Shown here piece after piece: positions 45,457 to 55,277 of a stretch of DNA of 64,000 nucleotides (position 1 is the first letter of the stretch; every line of letters begins with the position of its first letter). A program made the translations under genes and the position numbers. The notes beneath the pieces are model-generated. The model saw only the letters and a list, made by a program, of their open reading frames with translations. It was not told the origin of the DNA and made no database searches. This DNA is from CAVYVZ01 sp963772065 (GTDB taxonomy: Bacteria; Acidobacteriota; Vicinamibacteria; Vicinamibacterales; UBA2999). The stretch covers positions 620,001-684,000 of the forward strand of contig CAVYVZ010000010.1 in the NCBI GenBank assembly GCA_963772065.1, given 5' to 3'.

Positions 45457-45768
45457 ATGAGAATCGTGATCGAAGTCGATGGCGAGAAGGTGACGGCAAT
45501 CGGTCCGGATACTGCGCCAGCCGCCCCCGGCGATGCCGCTGCGTCCTATGGCGATCCGCTTCCGGGTCCTGCCCCGCGCGAGCTGCTGGAGCGCGCGAAG
45601 AGGCTCGGCGCCCAGAGTGCGGGCGCGGCGCAATTTGGTCGCGGCGCGGCAGTTGCGACAGCCACGCCCATCGTGGCCGAGCCGGCGATGGTGCGCCCCC
45701 CGCGAAAAGCTGCATCGACGAAACGAAAGCGCACGGCCGCCAGAAAGCGTACGGCGCGGTCGCGGTAG
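45457..45768 (+). CDS. Hypothetical protein with basic tail
   Basis: 103 aa. A beta-hairpin-like start (MRIVIEVDGEKVTAI), Pro/Ala-rich middle, helix (ELLERAKRLGAQSAGAAQFG), and a Lys/Arg-rich tail of histone-like composition (KRKRTAARKRTARSR) that should bind nucleic acid or acidic surfaces. The same GCGGAGG leader as the previous gene, 16 nt after it. Last gene of the four-gene operon. No family. Confidence 0.65.
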   Translation: MRIVIEVDGEKVTAIGPDTAPAAPGDAAASYGDPLPGPAPRELLERAKRLGAQSAGAAQFGRGAAVATATPIVAEPAMVRPPRKAASTKRKRTAARKRTARSR

Positions 45769-45784
45769 GCGCGCGTGTGCGCGA

Positions 45785-46309
45785 TCAGCCCTGCGTTCCG
45801 CTGATGATTCGCAGATAGGCCCGCCACGGACCCACTTCATCCGAGTACTGCCGGGCCAGCACTCGCGAGACCTGCGCCACATGATCGAGGTCGTGCGCCA
45901 CCCACGTGGCGAGGAGCTGGCGCAGCGTCACCACACCGAGCTCGGGGTGCCGCCCTCGACGCTCGAGGTCCGCCTCCGTGATGCCCAGCGATGCCAGCTC
46001 GCGCAGGTTCTCGCGCCGAACCGACGCGAACTCGTCGAGCAGGCTGGCGAGCGTTCGTCCCTCCGACACCGCAAACTGCGCGAAGCGATCGAACTTGGTG
46101 AAGGCCCGCGCCTCGCCGTGCTCCAGGATGATTCTGGCGCGCGGCACCCAGTCGGTGCGCTCGCCGTGGATCAAATGTCCGATGACGTCGAACGGGCTCC
46201 ACGTTTCACCGCCCTCGTGCGCCGCGATCCAGCCGTCCGGAAGGCCGCGCAGCAGCGCGTCGAGCGTCGCGGGCGTTCGCGCCAGGATGGCGACCCCTTC
46301 TTCCATCAC
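45785..46309 (-). CDS. DinB family protein
   Basis: 174 aa, DinB/YfiT four-helix bundle with putative metal histidines: IGHLIHGERTDW (His from helix 2) and WVAHDLDHVAQVSRVL (helix 4, HDLDH). Family members include bacillithiol transferases and DNA-damage-induced proteins; role here unknown. Convergent with the deamidase operon (16 nt) and divergent from the SDR gene. Confidence 0.9.
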   Translation of the reverse strand: MMEEGVAILARTPATLDALLRGLPDGWIAAHEGGETWSPFDVIGHLIHGERTDWVPRARIILEHGEARAFTKFDRFAQFAVSEGRTLASLLDEFASVRRENLRELASLGITEADLERRGRHPELGVVTLRQLLATWVAHDLDHVAQVSRVLARQYSDEVGPWRAYLRIISGTQG

Positions 46310-46376
46310 GAACGGGCGCCGAGGTGCGATCGGTCTCTACTGTCATGTCAGCTGTGGCCAATATACAGTTTGATCC

Positions 46377-47166
46377 ATGCGGACTCTAGAGGGCCGTGTC
46401 GCGGTTGTCACGGGCGGTACCTTCGGGGTCGGCCGAGGTATCGCGCGCGAGCTCGCTCAGCACGGCGCGCGAGTGTTCGTCACCGGCCGATCGGTGCGCG
46501 ACGCCGGACCGACCGACGAGCACATCACGGGCATTCGCTGCGACCATCGGCTGGATGACGAGGTGACTGCGGCGTTCGAACAGGTGGCCCGCGAAGCTGA
46601 CGCCGCCGACATTCTGGTCAACAACGTCTGGGGCGGGTACGAGCGCATGGTCGAGAACGGGACATTCACCTGGAGCAAGCCGTTCTGGGAACAGCCGCTG
46701 TGGCGCTGGGATGCGATGTTCAGCGCCGGGGTGCGCGCGCACTACCACGCCAGCCAGCTCGTGGCGCCGTTCATGATCGCCAAACGGCGTGGGCTGATCG
46801 TGAACATCTCGTTCTGGGCGGCCCGGAAGCACATTGGCAACGTCGCCTACGGCGTTTCGAAAGCCGCGACCGACAAGATGACCGCGGATATGGCAGCGGA
46901 GCTCCGACCGCACGGGGTGACGGTCGTGTCGTTGTACCCGGGGTTGGTTCGCACGGAGAAGGTCATGGAGGCGGCGGCGTGGCTCGACCTCTCCAATTCG
47001 GAATCTCCGGAGTTCATTGGACGCGCGGTCGCCGCGCTGGCCGGCGATCCCGATGTCATCCGGCACACCGGAACCGTGACTGATAGCGGCTCGCCTTGCG
47101 GAGGAGTACGGCTTCACCGACGTCGACGGCAAGACACCTCGCCCGTTGACGCTCGCCGATGTCTAG
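46377..47166 (+). CDS. Short-chain dehydrogenase/reductase (frameshifted near the end)
   Basis: About 262 aa. NAD(P) motif TGGTFGVGRGIA, ILVNNVWGG, active-site tyrosine and lysine in YGVSKAATDK, and LYPGLVRTEK. The frame breaks at about 47079 (extra A): removing it gives GTVLIAARLAEEYGF, DVDGKTPRPLTLADV and a stop at 47164-47166, the normal family end. Without correction the frame runs on into unlikely protein overlapping mmcQ. Substrate unknown; similar to DHRS1-type SDRs. Confidence 0.88.
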
Positions 47167-47608
47167 ACGCAAGGGGGCGGACGTTTTCGAAGCAGTCAGG
47201 ACCGTGGGCCTCGCGCTGCCGGATGTTGAAGCCGCGACGAAGTACGACGGATCGCCCGTACTGAAGGTCGGCGGAAGCTTCCTGGCTGGCCTCGCGACGC
47301 ATCGCTCCGCGGAACCAGACACCCTCGTGGTCAGGGTCGGCCTCGAGGAACGCGAGTGGCTTATCGAAGACGCGCCCGAAACCTACTATCTGACCGACTA
47401 CTATCGAACCTATCCACTGGTGCTCGTGCGCCTGTCGCACATCGATCGGGACGCGCTGCGCGACCTGCTGTCCGTGTCACGCCATCTCACTCTCGAGAAG
47501 GTAAGGAAGCGAAGCGAGCTAGGCGCAGACGCGCAAGGCGACAATCGGATCGGTGCGCGACGCGCGCCGCGCAGGCAGCCACGTCGCCAGCAGGGCCACG
47601 GCCGCTAG
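47159..47608 (+). CDS. MmcQ/YjbR family DNA-binding-type protein
   Basis: 149 aa. MmcQ/YjbR core: FEAVRTVGLALPDVEAATKYDGSP, VLKVGGSFLAGLATH, EREWLIEDAPETYYLTDYY and LVRLSHIDRDALRDLL. This CyaY-like fold was described as DNA-binding by structure; no regulation is proven. Start overlaps the SDR stop by 8 nt. The last 30 residues are Arg-rich, unlike the family, and lie opposite the 3' end of the ADOP gene, so an indel may have removed the true stop near 47515. Confidence 0.82.
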   Translation: MSRRKGADVFEAVRTVGLALPDVEAATKYDGSPVLKVGGSFLAGLATHRSAEPDTLVVRVGLEEREWLIEDAPETYYLTDYYRTYPLVLVRLSHIDRDALRDLLSVSRHLTLEKVRKRSELGADAQGDNRIGARRAPRRQPRRQQGHGR

Positions 47609-50179
47609 GGCCAACGACACGGCTGCGTAGGTGACCGGATCCATCGGACTCACGCCAAAGAGCAGCGCCGACATGACACGGGTCAGGGCGAGCGAAGCGC
47701 CCACGCCGAGCGCGATCCCGGTGCCCGTCAGCACGAGCCCGTGGCGGAGGAACAGCCGGCGCACGTCGCCGGTCTGGGCGCCGAGGGCGATGCGAATGCC
47801 AATCTCGCGCGTCCGCTGCGTCGCGATGTAGGCGATCACGCCGTAGATTCCCACCACGCCGAGGAGCAGCGCCACGCTGGCCGCAATGGCGAGCATCACC
47901 ATGACGAACGACGTCTGGGCCATGGACTCGGCCTGAATCTCGTCGAGCGTCAGCACGTTCGCGAGCGGCACGTTCGGGTTCACCGACCACACGGCCTGCT
48001 GGAGCTCGCGCAGGAAGGCCGGCGTGCCCACCCGGCTCGACCGCACGGCGTAAGCGATCGTTCTTGTCCCGTAGATGCCATTCAGCATTGGCCAGTACAC
48101 GATGGGCGTTGCCGGCTGATTCAGGCCATCGTCGCGCTCGTCGCCCGCCACACCGACGACCTCGTACCAGGTAGGCCCGAATCCCCGAACCCGCTTGCCC
48201 ACCGCCTCCGAGGGGCTCCGCCAGTACTCACGAGCGAGGGGCGCGGAGATGACGACTACGGGCCTGACGCCGTAGATATCGGCCCACGTGATCGCGCGTC
48301 CCGCGACGATGGGATTCCCCATCGTCTCGAAGTAGCCGGGCGCGACCGTCTTGAAGCGGCGCAGCGGCGGCATCTCACCGTCAGGCACGTAGACGTTTTC
48401 CACGAAGAGAGGATTGCCGTTGTCCTCCCCGTCCATCGTGATCGACGAAGAGAGACCGACGGAGACGACGCCTGGCACCTGCCGCAGTCGCTGGGCGATC
48501 TGATCGTGCGTCCGCGCCATCTGCTGCGGATCATCGGCGAGTGGCCTCGATGCGGAACGTCTGCACCTCCGCGGGGCGCACGAAGCCGGGATGCACCTGT
48601 CGCATGGCCACGAACGTCCGGATCATCAGTCCTGAAACAATCAGCAGGACGAGGGCCATCGCCACCTCCGCCACGACGAGCGTATTGCGCGTGCGCTGGC
48701 GCGCCGGGGCATCGCTCGACGACCGGCCGCCTTCTTTCAACGCCGTGGCGTTCGGTGTGCCGAATCTCAGGACGGGAATGAGCCCGAAGAGAAGACCGGT
48801 CAGCAGCGAAATGGCGAGCGTGAAGAGCAGCACCACGGGATCGATGCCGATCTCGTCAAGCCGCGGCAGCGTCGCGGGTGCCAGCCTCCTCAGCAAGCCG
48901 ATCCCGGCTTCGGCGAACAACAATCCCAGCGCGCCACCCGCCACTCCCAGCATCACGCTCTCCGACAGCAGCTCGCGCGCGATGCGACCACGGCTCGCTC
49001 CAAGCGCCGCACGGACGGCGAGCTCCTGTTGGCGCCCCTCGGCGCGCACGAGCAGGAGGTTCGCCACGTTCGCGCAGGCTATCAGGAGGACGATGCCGAC
49101 GGTGGCGAGGAGAATCCAGAGGATGCGCCCGACGTTCCCGATGACATCCTGGGCGAGCGGGCGAACGTTCGGCTCCAGCCTGATCGCCTTGTACCCCGGG
49201 ACCTGTTCGACGAGCGGGATGATGCGCGCCACGTCGGCGTTGGCCTGCGCGATGCGTGACGCCCGGCTTGAGGCGGGCGAGCGCCTGGAAGCCGAACGAC
49301 ACGCCGCGAGCCTCCGCCGGATCGAGCTGCAGCGGCAGGAGCACCGCGGGATCGCTGCGCAGAAACTTGAACGAGGCCGGCAGCACGCCGATGACCTCGG
49401 CGGGCGCGCCATCGATGACGAGCGGCTGACCGATGACGTCCTGAGCGCCGCCGAACGTGCGCTGCCAGTAGCCGTAGGTCAGGACGACTCGCTTGGGACG
49501 TCCCGGCGCATCGTCCTCGTTGGTGAAGAGCCGGCCAAGAATGGGCTGGACTCTGAGCAGGCGCAGCGTTCCGGCCGTCACGGCGAGGGCCTCGGACCCG
49601 CTGCGGCTCCCCACGCCCGGTGATCGAAATTTGCGCGCCATCCCACGCCCCGATGTCTTCGAACACCCGCTGGTGGTCGCGATAGGCGAAATACGTCGCG
49701 GGACCCTGATTCATGACGGGGAGGTTCAGGCCCGGCCCGCGGTGATACAGGCCGACGAGCCGCTCCGGCTCGTGGAAGGGCAGCGGCTTCAGCAACACGC
49801 CGTAGACCACGCTGAAGATCGCGGTGTTGGCGCCGATGCCGACCGCCAGCGTGAGAAGGGCCACGGTGCTGAACGCCGGGCTGCGCCGCAGCGCGCGCAG
49901 CGCGTGGCGGAGGTCGCGCGGCAGGCCGGCGAGCCACGGCAACCCTCGCTGGTCGCGCACGGCGTCCAGCGCCTGCGCGACACCGCCGGCCCGAATCCGC
50001 GCCGCGCGCGCAGCGTCGTGGCGCGTGCGACCGCGGCGCTGTTCGTCTTCGGCCGCCAGGTCGAGGTGCAGGCGGAGCTCCTCTTCGAGATCGTGGTCGG
50101 GTCGGCTCCGACGCAGCGTTCCCGTGAGGCGGACCAGGAATTCACGGAGAATGCGCACCTCACTCCTCCTGTGTGTCAC
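47519..50179 (-). CDS. ADOP-type ABC permease, MacB/FtsX family (three frame breaks)
   Basis: Acidobacterial duplicated orphan permease: an N-terminal cytoplasmic region (MTHRRSEVRIL to WLAGLPRD), first membrane helix (VALLTLAVGIGANTAIFSVVYGVLL), a MacB periplasmic domain, three helices (LWILLATVGIVLLIACANVANLLLVR and following), a second copy of the same layout, and a C-terminal set ending in ATWLPARRASRTDPIVALR. The ATPase is encoded elsewhere. Extra bases near 49590, 49254 and 48539 cut it into four pieces; corrected length 885 aa, usual for the family. It probably extrudes peptides or lipids or modulates envelope stress. Its ATG overlaps the padR stop (ATGA), so the two are coupled. Confidence 0.9.
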
Positions 50180-50523
50180 GCCTCGCCGCGCAGCAGCGAG
50201 TGCATGATGGCCGCCATGCGGTCCCAGGCCTGCTTTTCTTTCGACAACTGGCGCCGGCCGGCCGGCGTGAGCGCATAGAAGCGCGCCTTCCGGTTGGTAT
50301 CGGTGGTGCCCCAGCTGCCGCGCAGCAGCCCTCGCTGCTCGAGGCGCATCAGGGCCGGATAGAGCGTTCCCATATTGAGCTGGAGCGCGCCGCGGGACAC
50401 CTGCTCGAGCCGCGCGGCAATGGCGTAGCCGTGCTGGGGACCGAGCGAGTCCAGCGTCTGCAGCACCATCAGATCGAGCGTCCCCTGAAGGACGTCTGCC
50501 TTGGACGGCCCTTTATTAGACAC
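50176..50523 (-). CDS. PadR family transcription regulator
   Basis: 115 aa. PadR winged HTH: LQGTLDLMVLQTLDSLGPQHGYAIA (helices 1-2), NMGTLYPALMRLEQRGLL (recognition helix and wing), then a short C-terminal dimerisation helix (QAWDRMAAIMHSLL). GTG start at 50523 (SNKGPSKADV). It directly precedes an ADOP permease, the usual arrangement in Acidobacteriota, and most likely represses that operon in response to a small ligand. The start codon is only nine bases from the -10 box of the promoter candidate, suggesting a leaderless message. Confidence 0.93.
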   Translation of the reverse strand: MSNKGPSKADVLQGTLDLMVLQTLDSLGPQHGYAIAARLEQVSRGALQLNMGTLYPALMRLEQRGLLRGSWGTTDTNRKARFYALTPAGRRQLSKEKQAWDRMAAIMHSLLRGEA

Positions 50524-50545
50524 ACCAATGGAATATCATCGTGTC
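50519..50545. promoter_or_regulatory. Inverted repeat over the padR start (operator candidate)
   Basis: GACAC (50519-50523) and GTGTC (50541-50545), inverted, 17 nt apart, covering the padR start codon and -10 box. Spacing and position fit an autoregulatory PadR operator; no binding data. Confidence 0.35.
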
Positions 50546-50559
50546 CGTTAGAGCGTCAA
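50532..50559 (-). promoter_or_regulatory. Promoter candidate of padR-ADOP
   Basis: Read on the minus strand: TTGACG (50559-50554), 16-nt spacer, GATATT (50537-50532). The predicted transcript would begin at or next to the GTG of padR. Confidence 0.4.
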
Positions 50560-52036
50560 ATGAAATCGCGGCCTCTCCCTCGAGTGGCCCGATTCGGGCC
50601 GTTCGGCGATAATCGGCCGGTGCACGGACACGGCACGACCGATCGGCGGCTGCGCATCCTTCACGCCATTCACGACTTCCTCCCTCGACATCGCGCCGGA
50701 TCCGAAATCTACGCTGCACAACTGTGCCGCGAGCTGGCGTCGAAGCACCATGTGACCGTCGTGTGCGCCGACTACGATCCGGCACGCGCGCACGGCGAGC
50801 TGACGTGGCGGCTTCACGAGGGAGTGCCTGTCGTCGAGATCACGAACAATTGGATCTGCACCAACTTCGCCGACACCTACCGCTCCCCGCTCCTCTCGAC
50901 GAGGCTCGAGCAGGTGCTGCAGATGGTGCAGCCTCACGTCGTTCACGTCCACAACCTCCTGAACCTGTCGCTCGACCTTCCCGCCGCGGCGCGGGCACGC
51001 GGGATTCCGGTCGTCGCCACGCTCCACGACTACACGCTCGTCTGCCCATCGGGAGGACAGCGGATCCACCGTGCGGAATCACATGTCTGCCGCACGATCG
51101 ACCCGGAGCGGTGCGCACGGTGCTTCGTGCAGTCGCCGTGGTACACGCAGGCCGCGGTCGGGCCGGTGGCCGGCGCGCTCGCCACGTCAGGTCTCCTGGA
51201 GCGCGCGGTCTCCAGCGCCCGTCGCCGTGCGCCGCGGCTGGTCGGCGTCGCCGCGAGGACATTCGCGACCGCGCGCCGGTTTCCGGTGACGGCATCGGAC
51301 ATTTCTGAACGCCTCGCGAGGGCGCGGGCCATGTTCGACCACGTGAACCTGTTCGTCGCGCCGTCACGCTCGATCGCCGATGAGTTCGTCGCCCTCGGAC
51401 TCGATCCCTCGAAAGTCCGCGTGTCTGATTACGGGTTCGCCCCGCTGGCACGCCCGGGTCGCGGGCCCGCAGGCAATCGCCTTCGCATCGGGTTCGTCGG
51501 CACGCTCGTCTGGCACAAGGGGCCGCACGTCCTGCTGGAGGCAGTCCGCCGGTTGAGGGACAGCGCGTACGAGGTCCGGATTCACGGCGACCTCAACACC
51601 TGGCCCGACTATGTCGCCGAGCTGCGACGGCGCGCGGAAGGGCTACCCGTCCGGTTTCTCGGAGGATTTGACGAGACACAGGCGTCCCGCGGTCTACGCG
51701 GATCTCGACGTGCTCGTCGTCCCCTCGCTCTGGCTGGAGAACTCGCCGCTCGTCATCCACGAGGCCTTTCAGGCGGGCGTACCGGTCATCGGCGCGCGAA
51801 TCGGCGGCATCACGGAACTGATCGCCGACGGCCGCAACGGTCGTTTGTACGACGCCGAGTCGGCGGGTGAGCTGACGGCACTTCTTCAGTCCGTGATCGA
51901 CGACCCGGAACGACTGGCAGCATGGGCCGCTCATCTGCCGCCCGTGAAGGGAATTGCAGACGACGCCCTCGAGTGGGAACAGGTGTACGCCGGCCTCGCC
52001 ACGTCCGCACATGAACCGGCCGCCACACCCCAGTGA
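50560..52036 (+). CDS. Glycosyltransferase family 4 (frameshifted)
   Basis: About 491 aa, GT-B retaining glycosyltransferase. N-terminal acceptor domain (LRILHAIHDFLPRHRAGSEI, HVVHVHNLLNLSLDLP, VVATLHDYTLVCPSGGQR), donor domain (LRIGFVGTLVWHKGPHVLLE) and the EX7E region ENSPLVIHEAFQAGVPVIG. An extra C in the CCC at 51686-51688 shifts the frame at DETQAS; deleting it restores AVYADLDVLVVPSLW. It is the first gene of the polysaccharide locus, divergent from padR; the stop overlaps the next start by 4 nt. Confidence 0.9.
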
Positions 52037-52977
52037 GCGACCCCCTCATCTCGGTCGTGCTGGTCACGCGCAACGGTGGCGAGTCGCTCGCCGCGACGCT
52101 GGAGGCCATCGCGCATCAGCGGATCGACGTCGGTTTCGAAGTGATCGCCCTCGACTCGGGATCCTCGGACGGCACGCTGGGACGCCTCGAGCGCGCTGCC
52201 CAACAGGTCGTGAGCATTCCTCCCGAATCGTTCAATCACGGCCTGACCCGCAATCTGGCCATCGAGCACGCCCGCGGTGAGCTCATCGTCCTCATCGTCC
52301 AGGACGCCCTTCCCGCGTCCGACGACTGGCTCGCGAAATTGACCGCGCCCTTCAGGGCCGACGTGTCGGTCGCGGGCGCGTTCTGCCGCCAGCAGCCGCG
52401 TCCGTCTGCGACCACGCTGACCAAACATTATCTCGAGCGCTGGGTTGCCGCCTCCCCGACGTCGCGCAGCGTGCAGTTGACGGAGCCGGGCGAGTTGAGC
52501 CGGCTCGACGCGCACGCACGGCTCCAGCTGTGCGCGTTCGACAACGTCTGCTCCTGCATTCGACGCTCCGTCTGGCAGCAGATCCGTTTTCCGGCCACTC
52601 CCATTGCCGAGGATCTCGAGTGGGCCATCGCGGTGCTTCAGGCCGGGTACCGCCTGGCGTACGTCGCCGATGCCGTGGTGCTGCACTCGCATGAACGCTC
52701 CGCGTGGTACGAGTTCGCCCGGACGTACACGCTGCACGCCCGCCTCCTGGAGCTCTTTGGCCTGCGGACGATTCCAACGATTGGCGCGCTGGCGCGCTCG
52801 ATGGCCAGCGCCGCACGCGTGCATCTCCGCTGCGAGCGCCGGGCAGCGCGCGACGGTGGCCGAAGGGCCGGGCTGCGGCGGGCGCTGGCGCTGGCCGTGG
52901 CCTGGCCGCTCGGGCAGTATCTCGGAGGGCTCTTCGCCGCACGAGGGTGGAAGCCGATACGTTTCAGCACGGTCTGA
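52033..52977 (+). CDS. Glycosyltransferase family 2 (rhamnosyltransferase-like)
   Basis: 314 aa, GT-A inverting enzyme. ISVVLVTRNGGESLAATL opening, DSGSSDGTL nucleotide site, a FNHGLTRNLAIEHARGEL loop, then LIVLIVQDALPAS (VQDA in place of DxD), DEC/GIxxE-like FPATPIAEDLEWAI. This set is typical of rhamnosyltransferases. Near residue 250 a basic helix (ARVHLRCERRAARDGGRR) probably contacts the membrane. GTG start overlaps the previous stop. Confidence 0.9.
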   Translation: MSDPLISVVLVTRNGGESLAATLEAIAHQRIDVGFEVIALDSGSSDGTLGRLERAAQQVVSIPPESFNHGLTRNLAIEHARGELIVLIVQDALPASDDWLAKLTAPFRADVSVAGAFCRQQPRPSATTLTKHYLERWVAASPTSRSVQLTEPGELSRLDAHARLQLCAFDNVCSCIRRSVWQQIRFPATPIAEDLEWAIAVLQAGYRLAYVADAVVLHSHERSAWYEFARTYTLHARLLELFGLRTIPTIGALARSMASAARVHLRCERRAARDGGRRAGLRRALALAVAWPLGQYLGGLFAARGWKPIRFSTV

Positions 52978-55277
52978 TGCGTATCCTCCTCGTCATCCAC
53001 GGCTTTCCACCTCACGCCCAGGGAGGGGCCGAGATCTACGCCGAGCTGCACGCGCGCACGCTCGTGCAGTTGTTCGGCGACGAGGTACATGTGCTCACGC
53101 GCGAGCAATGCCTCGATCGCCCTGAATACGCGGTGAGAACCGAGCAGCGCGACGGGCTCGCGATTACGTGGATCAACAACACGTTTCGCGCAGTCCGTAC
53201 GTACGAGGACTCGTACCGGTGCCCGCCGATCGCGAGCATCGCAGCCGGCGTGATCGACCGGTTCCGGCCGGACGTCGCCCACGTACATCACCTCACCTGC
53301 CTGTCCACCGAGATTCCGGCGCTGCTGGCGGCACGTCGCGTCCCCGTCCTGTTCACGCTCCACGACTACTGGCTGCTGTGCCATCGAGGACAGCTGCTCG
53401 ATCGGAACCTTCGGGTGTGCCCCGGGCCGGAACCATCGGGCTGTCAATCCTGCGTGGGCCTCGGCGCCGCCCCAATGCCATCTGCTGTCGTACCTGCGCT
53501 GCGCAGGGCGGCGCGGCACGTCCCGCCTTCAGTTGCAGTCGTAGCGCGACGGCTGGCGACGGGGCTGACACATACGGTGTTCGCCTGTCACGAAGATGTC
53601 GTCGCGCGGCAACGGTTCGCGGACATGCGCGCTGTCTGCGACCAGATCACGCGGTTTCTCGCGCCGTCCCGCAGCATCCGCGATCGCTTCATAGCCTTCG
53701 GCATCCCGCCCGAGCGCATCGAGCTGTCGCCCTACGGGTTCGATCGCAGCTGGTTCACGCGCGCCGCGCCGACGCAGCGGCCGTCGCCGATCCGTCTCGG
53801 CTTCCTGGGGACGCTGATGGTGTCAAAGGCCCCGCACGTCCTGCTCGAAGCATTCCGTCAGCTGCCGGCCGGATTGGCATCGGTGGATCTTTTCGGCGCG
53901 CCGGCGGACTATCACGGCGACACGAGCTACCGGACCGTGCTCGAGCCTCTGCTGCGCCTGCCTGGCGTGCGAGTCCACGGCCCGCAGCCGCGCGCGCGGG
54001 TACCCGAGGCGCTGGCATCGCTTGACGTCCTCGTAGCTCCGTCTGTCTGGCCGGAGACGAGCCCTCTCGTCATCCGCGAAGCCTTCCTGACGGGTGTGCC
54101 CGTGGTCGCCTCGAACATCGGTGGCATTCCCGAGCTGGTTCAGCACGAGCGGAACGGGCTCCTCTTCGAGCCCGGTGACGTCAACGGTTTGTCCCGAGCG
54201 CTGAGGCGCCTGTCCGACGAACCTGGCCTGCTCGATCGGCTCAAGGCGGGCGCCGCCGAAACGCCCGTTCGATCGATCGCCGATGACATCGCTGCCGCGC
54301 GTCGACTGTACGAGACGCGCGTAGTGCCAGCCCCGATACGGAGCGTCCGGCAGCAGCGGCTGGCCGCCGTCGTGCTCAATTTCCGCACTCCGGTCGACAC
54401 GTCGGTCGCGGTCGCATCGCTCGCCGCCTCCGATCGACCGCTCGACGAGATCATCGTCGTCGACAACGACATGACCGCCGCCTGCCGGGACGCCCTCATG
54501 CACCGTGGCGACGCGATCACCTACCTGCAAACGGGAACCAACCTGGGCTTCGCCGGGGGCATGAACGTCGGCATCCGACACGCGCTCGAGCGCGGCGCCG
54601 ACTTCGTGCTGCTCATGAACAGCGACGTCGTCGTGCCGCCGGACTGCGTCGGCCGGCTGGAAGCGGCTCTGGCTGCCGAGGTCGGCGTCGGGATCGCCGG
54701 GCCGGTCGTGCTGTCGCGCTCATCGCCGGACCTCGTCGGCTCGTGCGGCATCGATTACAACATCCGGACCGGTCGCATGCGTCACCGTGGGACGGGCGCC
54801 ACAGTCGATCCCACGAACGGCTGGATCGACTGCGACGTCGACGCCGTGAGCGGCTGCCTCATGCTGGTGTCGCGCGAGCTATTCGACCGCGTCGGCCTCC
54901 TTGACGAGCGTTATTTTTTCGGCTTCGAAGAGATCCATTTCTGCTTGCGCGCACGGGCGGTCGGCGCGCGTACGCGCCTTGTGGGCCGCGCGATCGCCTA
55001 CCACCAGGGAGGACAGGCGATCGGCGCCCACTCGACCGAGCGGTTCTACTACGCCGCGCGCAACCACCTGCTGCTCGCCGAGGCGCACGCCGGCGGCGAT
55101 GGCGCGGTGAGACGCCGCGCGCGCTCTCTCTTCATTTCAGCGCTGAATCTGGCGTATGCAGTGAAGGCTCGAGGCGGTTCACCGGCGGCGCGGCTCGGCG
55201 CCGCGCTCCACGGCATCCGCGACCACCTCGCGGGCCGTTACGGCGCGCGAGATCCGGGAGAAATACTGTCTCCCTGA
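52977..55277 (+). CDS. Bifunctional GT4-GT2 glycosyltransferase
   Basis: 766 aa fusion. Residues 1-450 are a GT4 enzyme (ILLVIHGFPPHAQGGAEIY, VLFTLHDYWLLCHRGQ, IRLGFLGTLMVSKAPHVLLE, ETSPLVIREAFLTGVPVVAS) related to the neighbour at 50560. Residues 465-766 are a GT2 enzyme of the WbbL/rhamnosyltransferase type (LAAVVLNFRTPVDTSV, NLGFAGGMNVGIRHAL, FVLLMNSDVVVPPD for DxD, DERYFFGFEEIHFCLRA). Two sugars could be added in sequence to one lipid-linked acceptor. The ATG overlaps the previous stop. Confidence 0.92.
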   Translation: MRILLVIHGFPPHAQGGAEIYAELHARTLVQLFGDEVHVLTREQCLDRPEYAVRTEQRDGLAITWINNTFRAVRTYEDSYRCPPIASIAAGVIDRFRPDVAHVHHLTCLSTEIPALLAARRVPVLFTLHDYWLLCHRGQLLDRNLRVCPGPEPSGCQSCVGLGAAPMPSAVVPALRRAARHVPPSVAVVARRLATGLTHTVFACHEDVVARQRFADMRAVCDQITRFLAPSRSIRDRFIAFGIPPERIELSPYGFDRSWFTRAAPTQRPSPIRLGFLGTLMVSKAPHVLLEAFRQLPAGLASVDLFGAPADYHGDTSYRTVLEPLLRLPGVRVHGPQPRARVPEALASLDVLVAPSVWPETSPLVIREAFLTGVPVVASNIGGIPELVQHERNGLLFEPGDVNGLSRALRRLSDEPGLLDRLKAGAAETPVRSIADDIAAARRLYETRVVPAPIRSVRQQRLAAVVLNFRTPVDTSVAVASLAASDRPLDEIIVVDNDMTAACRDALMHRGDAITYLQTGTNLGFAGGMNVGIRHALERGADFVLLMNSDVVVPPDCVGRLEAALAAEVGVGIAGPVVLSRSSPDLVGSCGIDYNIRTGRMRHRGTGATVDPTNGWIDCDVDAVSGCLMLVSRELFDRVGLLDERYFFGFEEIHFCLRARAVGARTRLVGRAIAYHQGGQAIGAHSTERFYYAARNHLLLAEAHAGGDGAVRRRARSLFISALNLAYAVKARGGSPAARLGAALHGIRDHLAGRYGARDPGEILSP

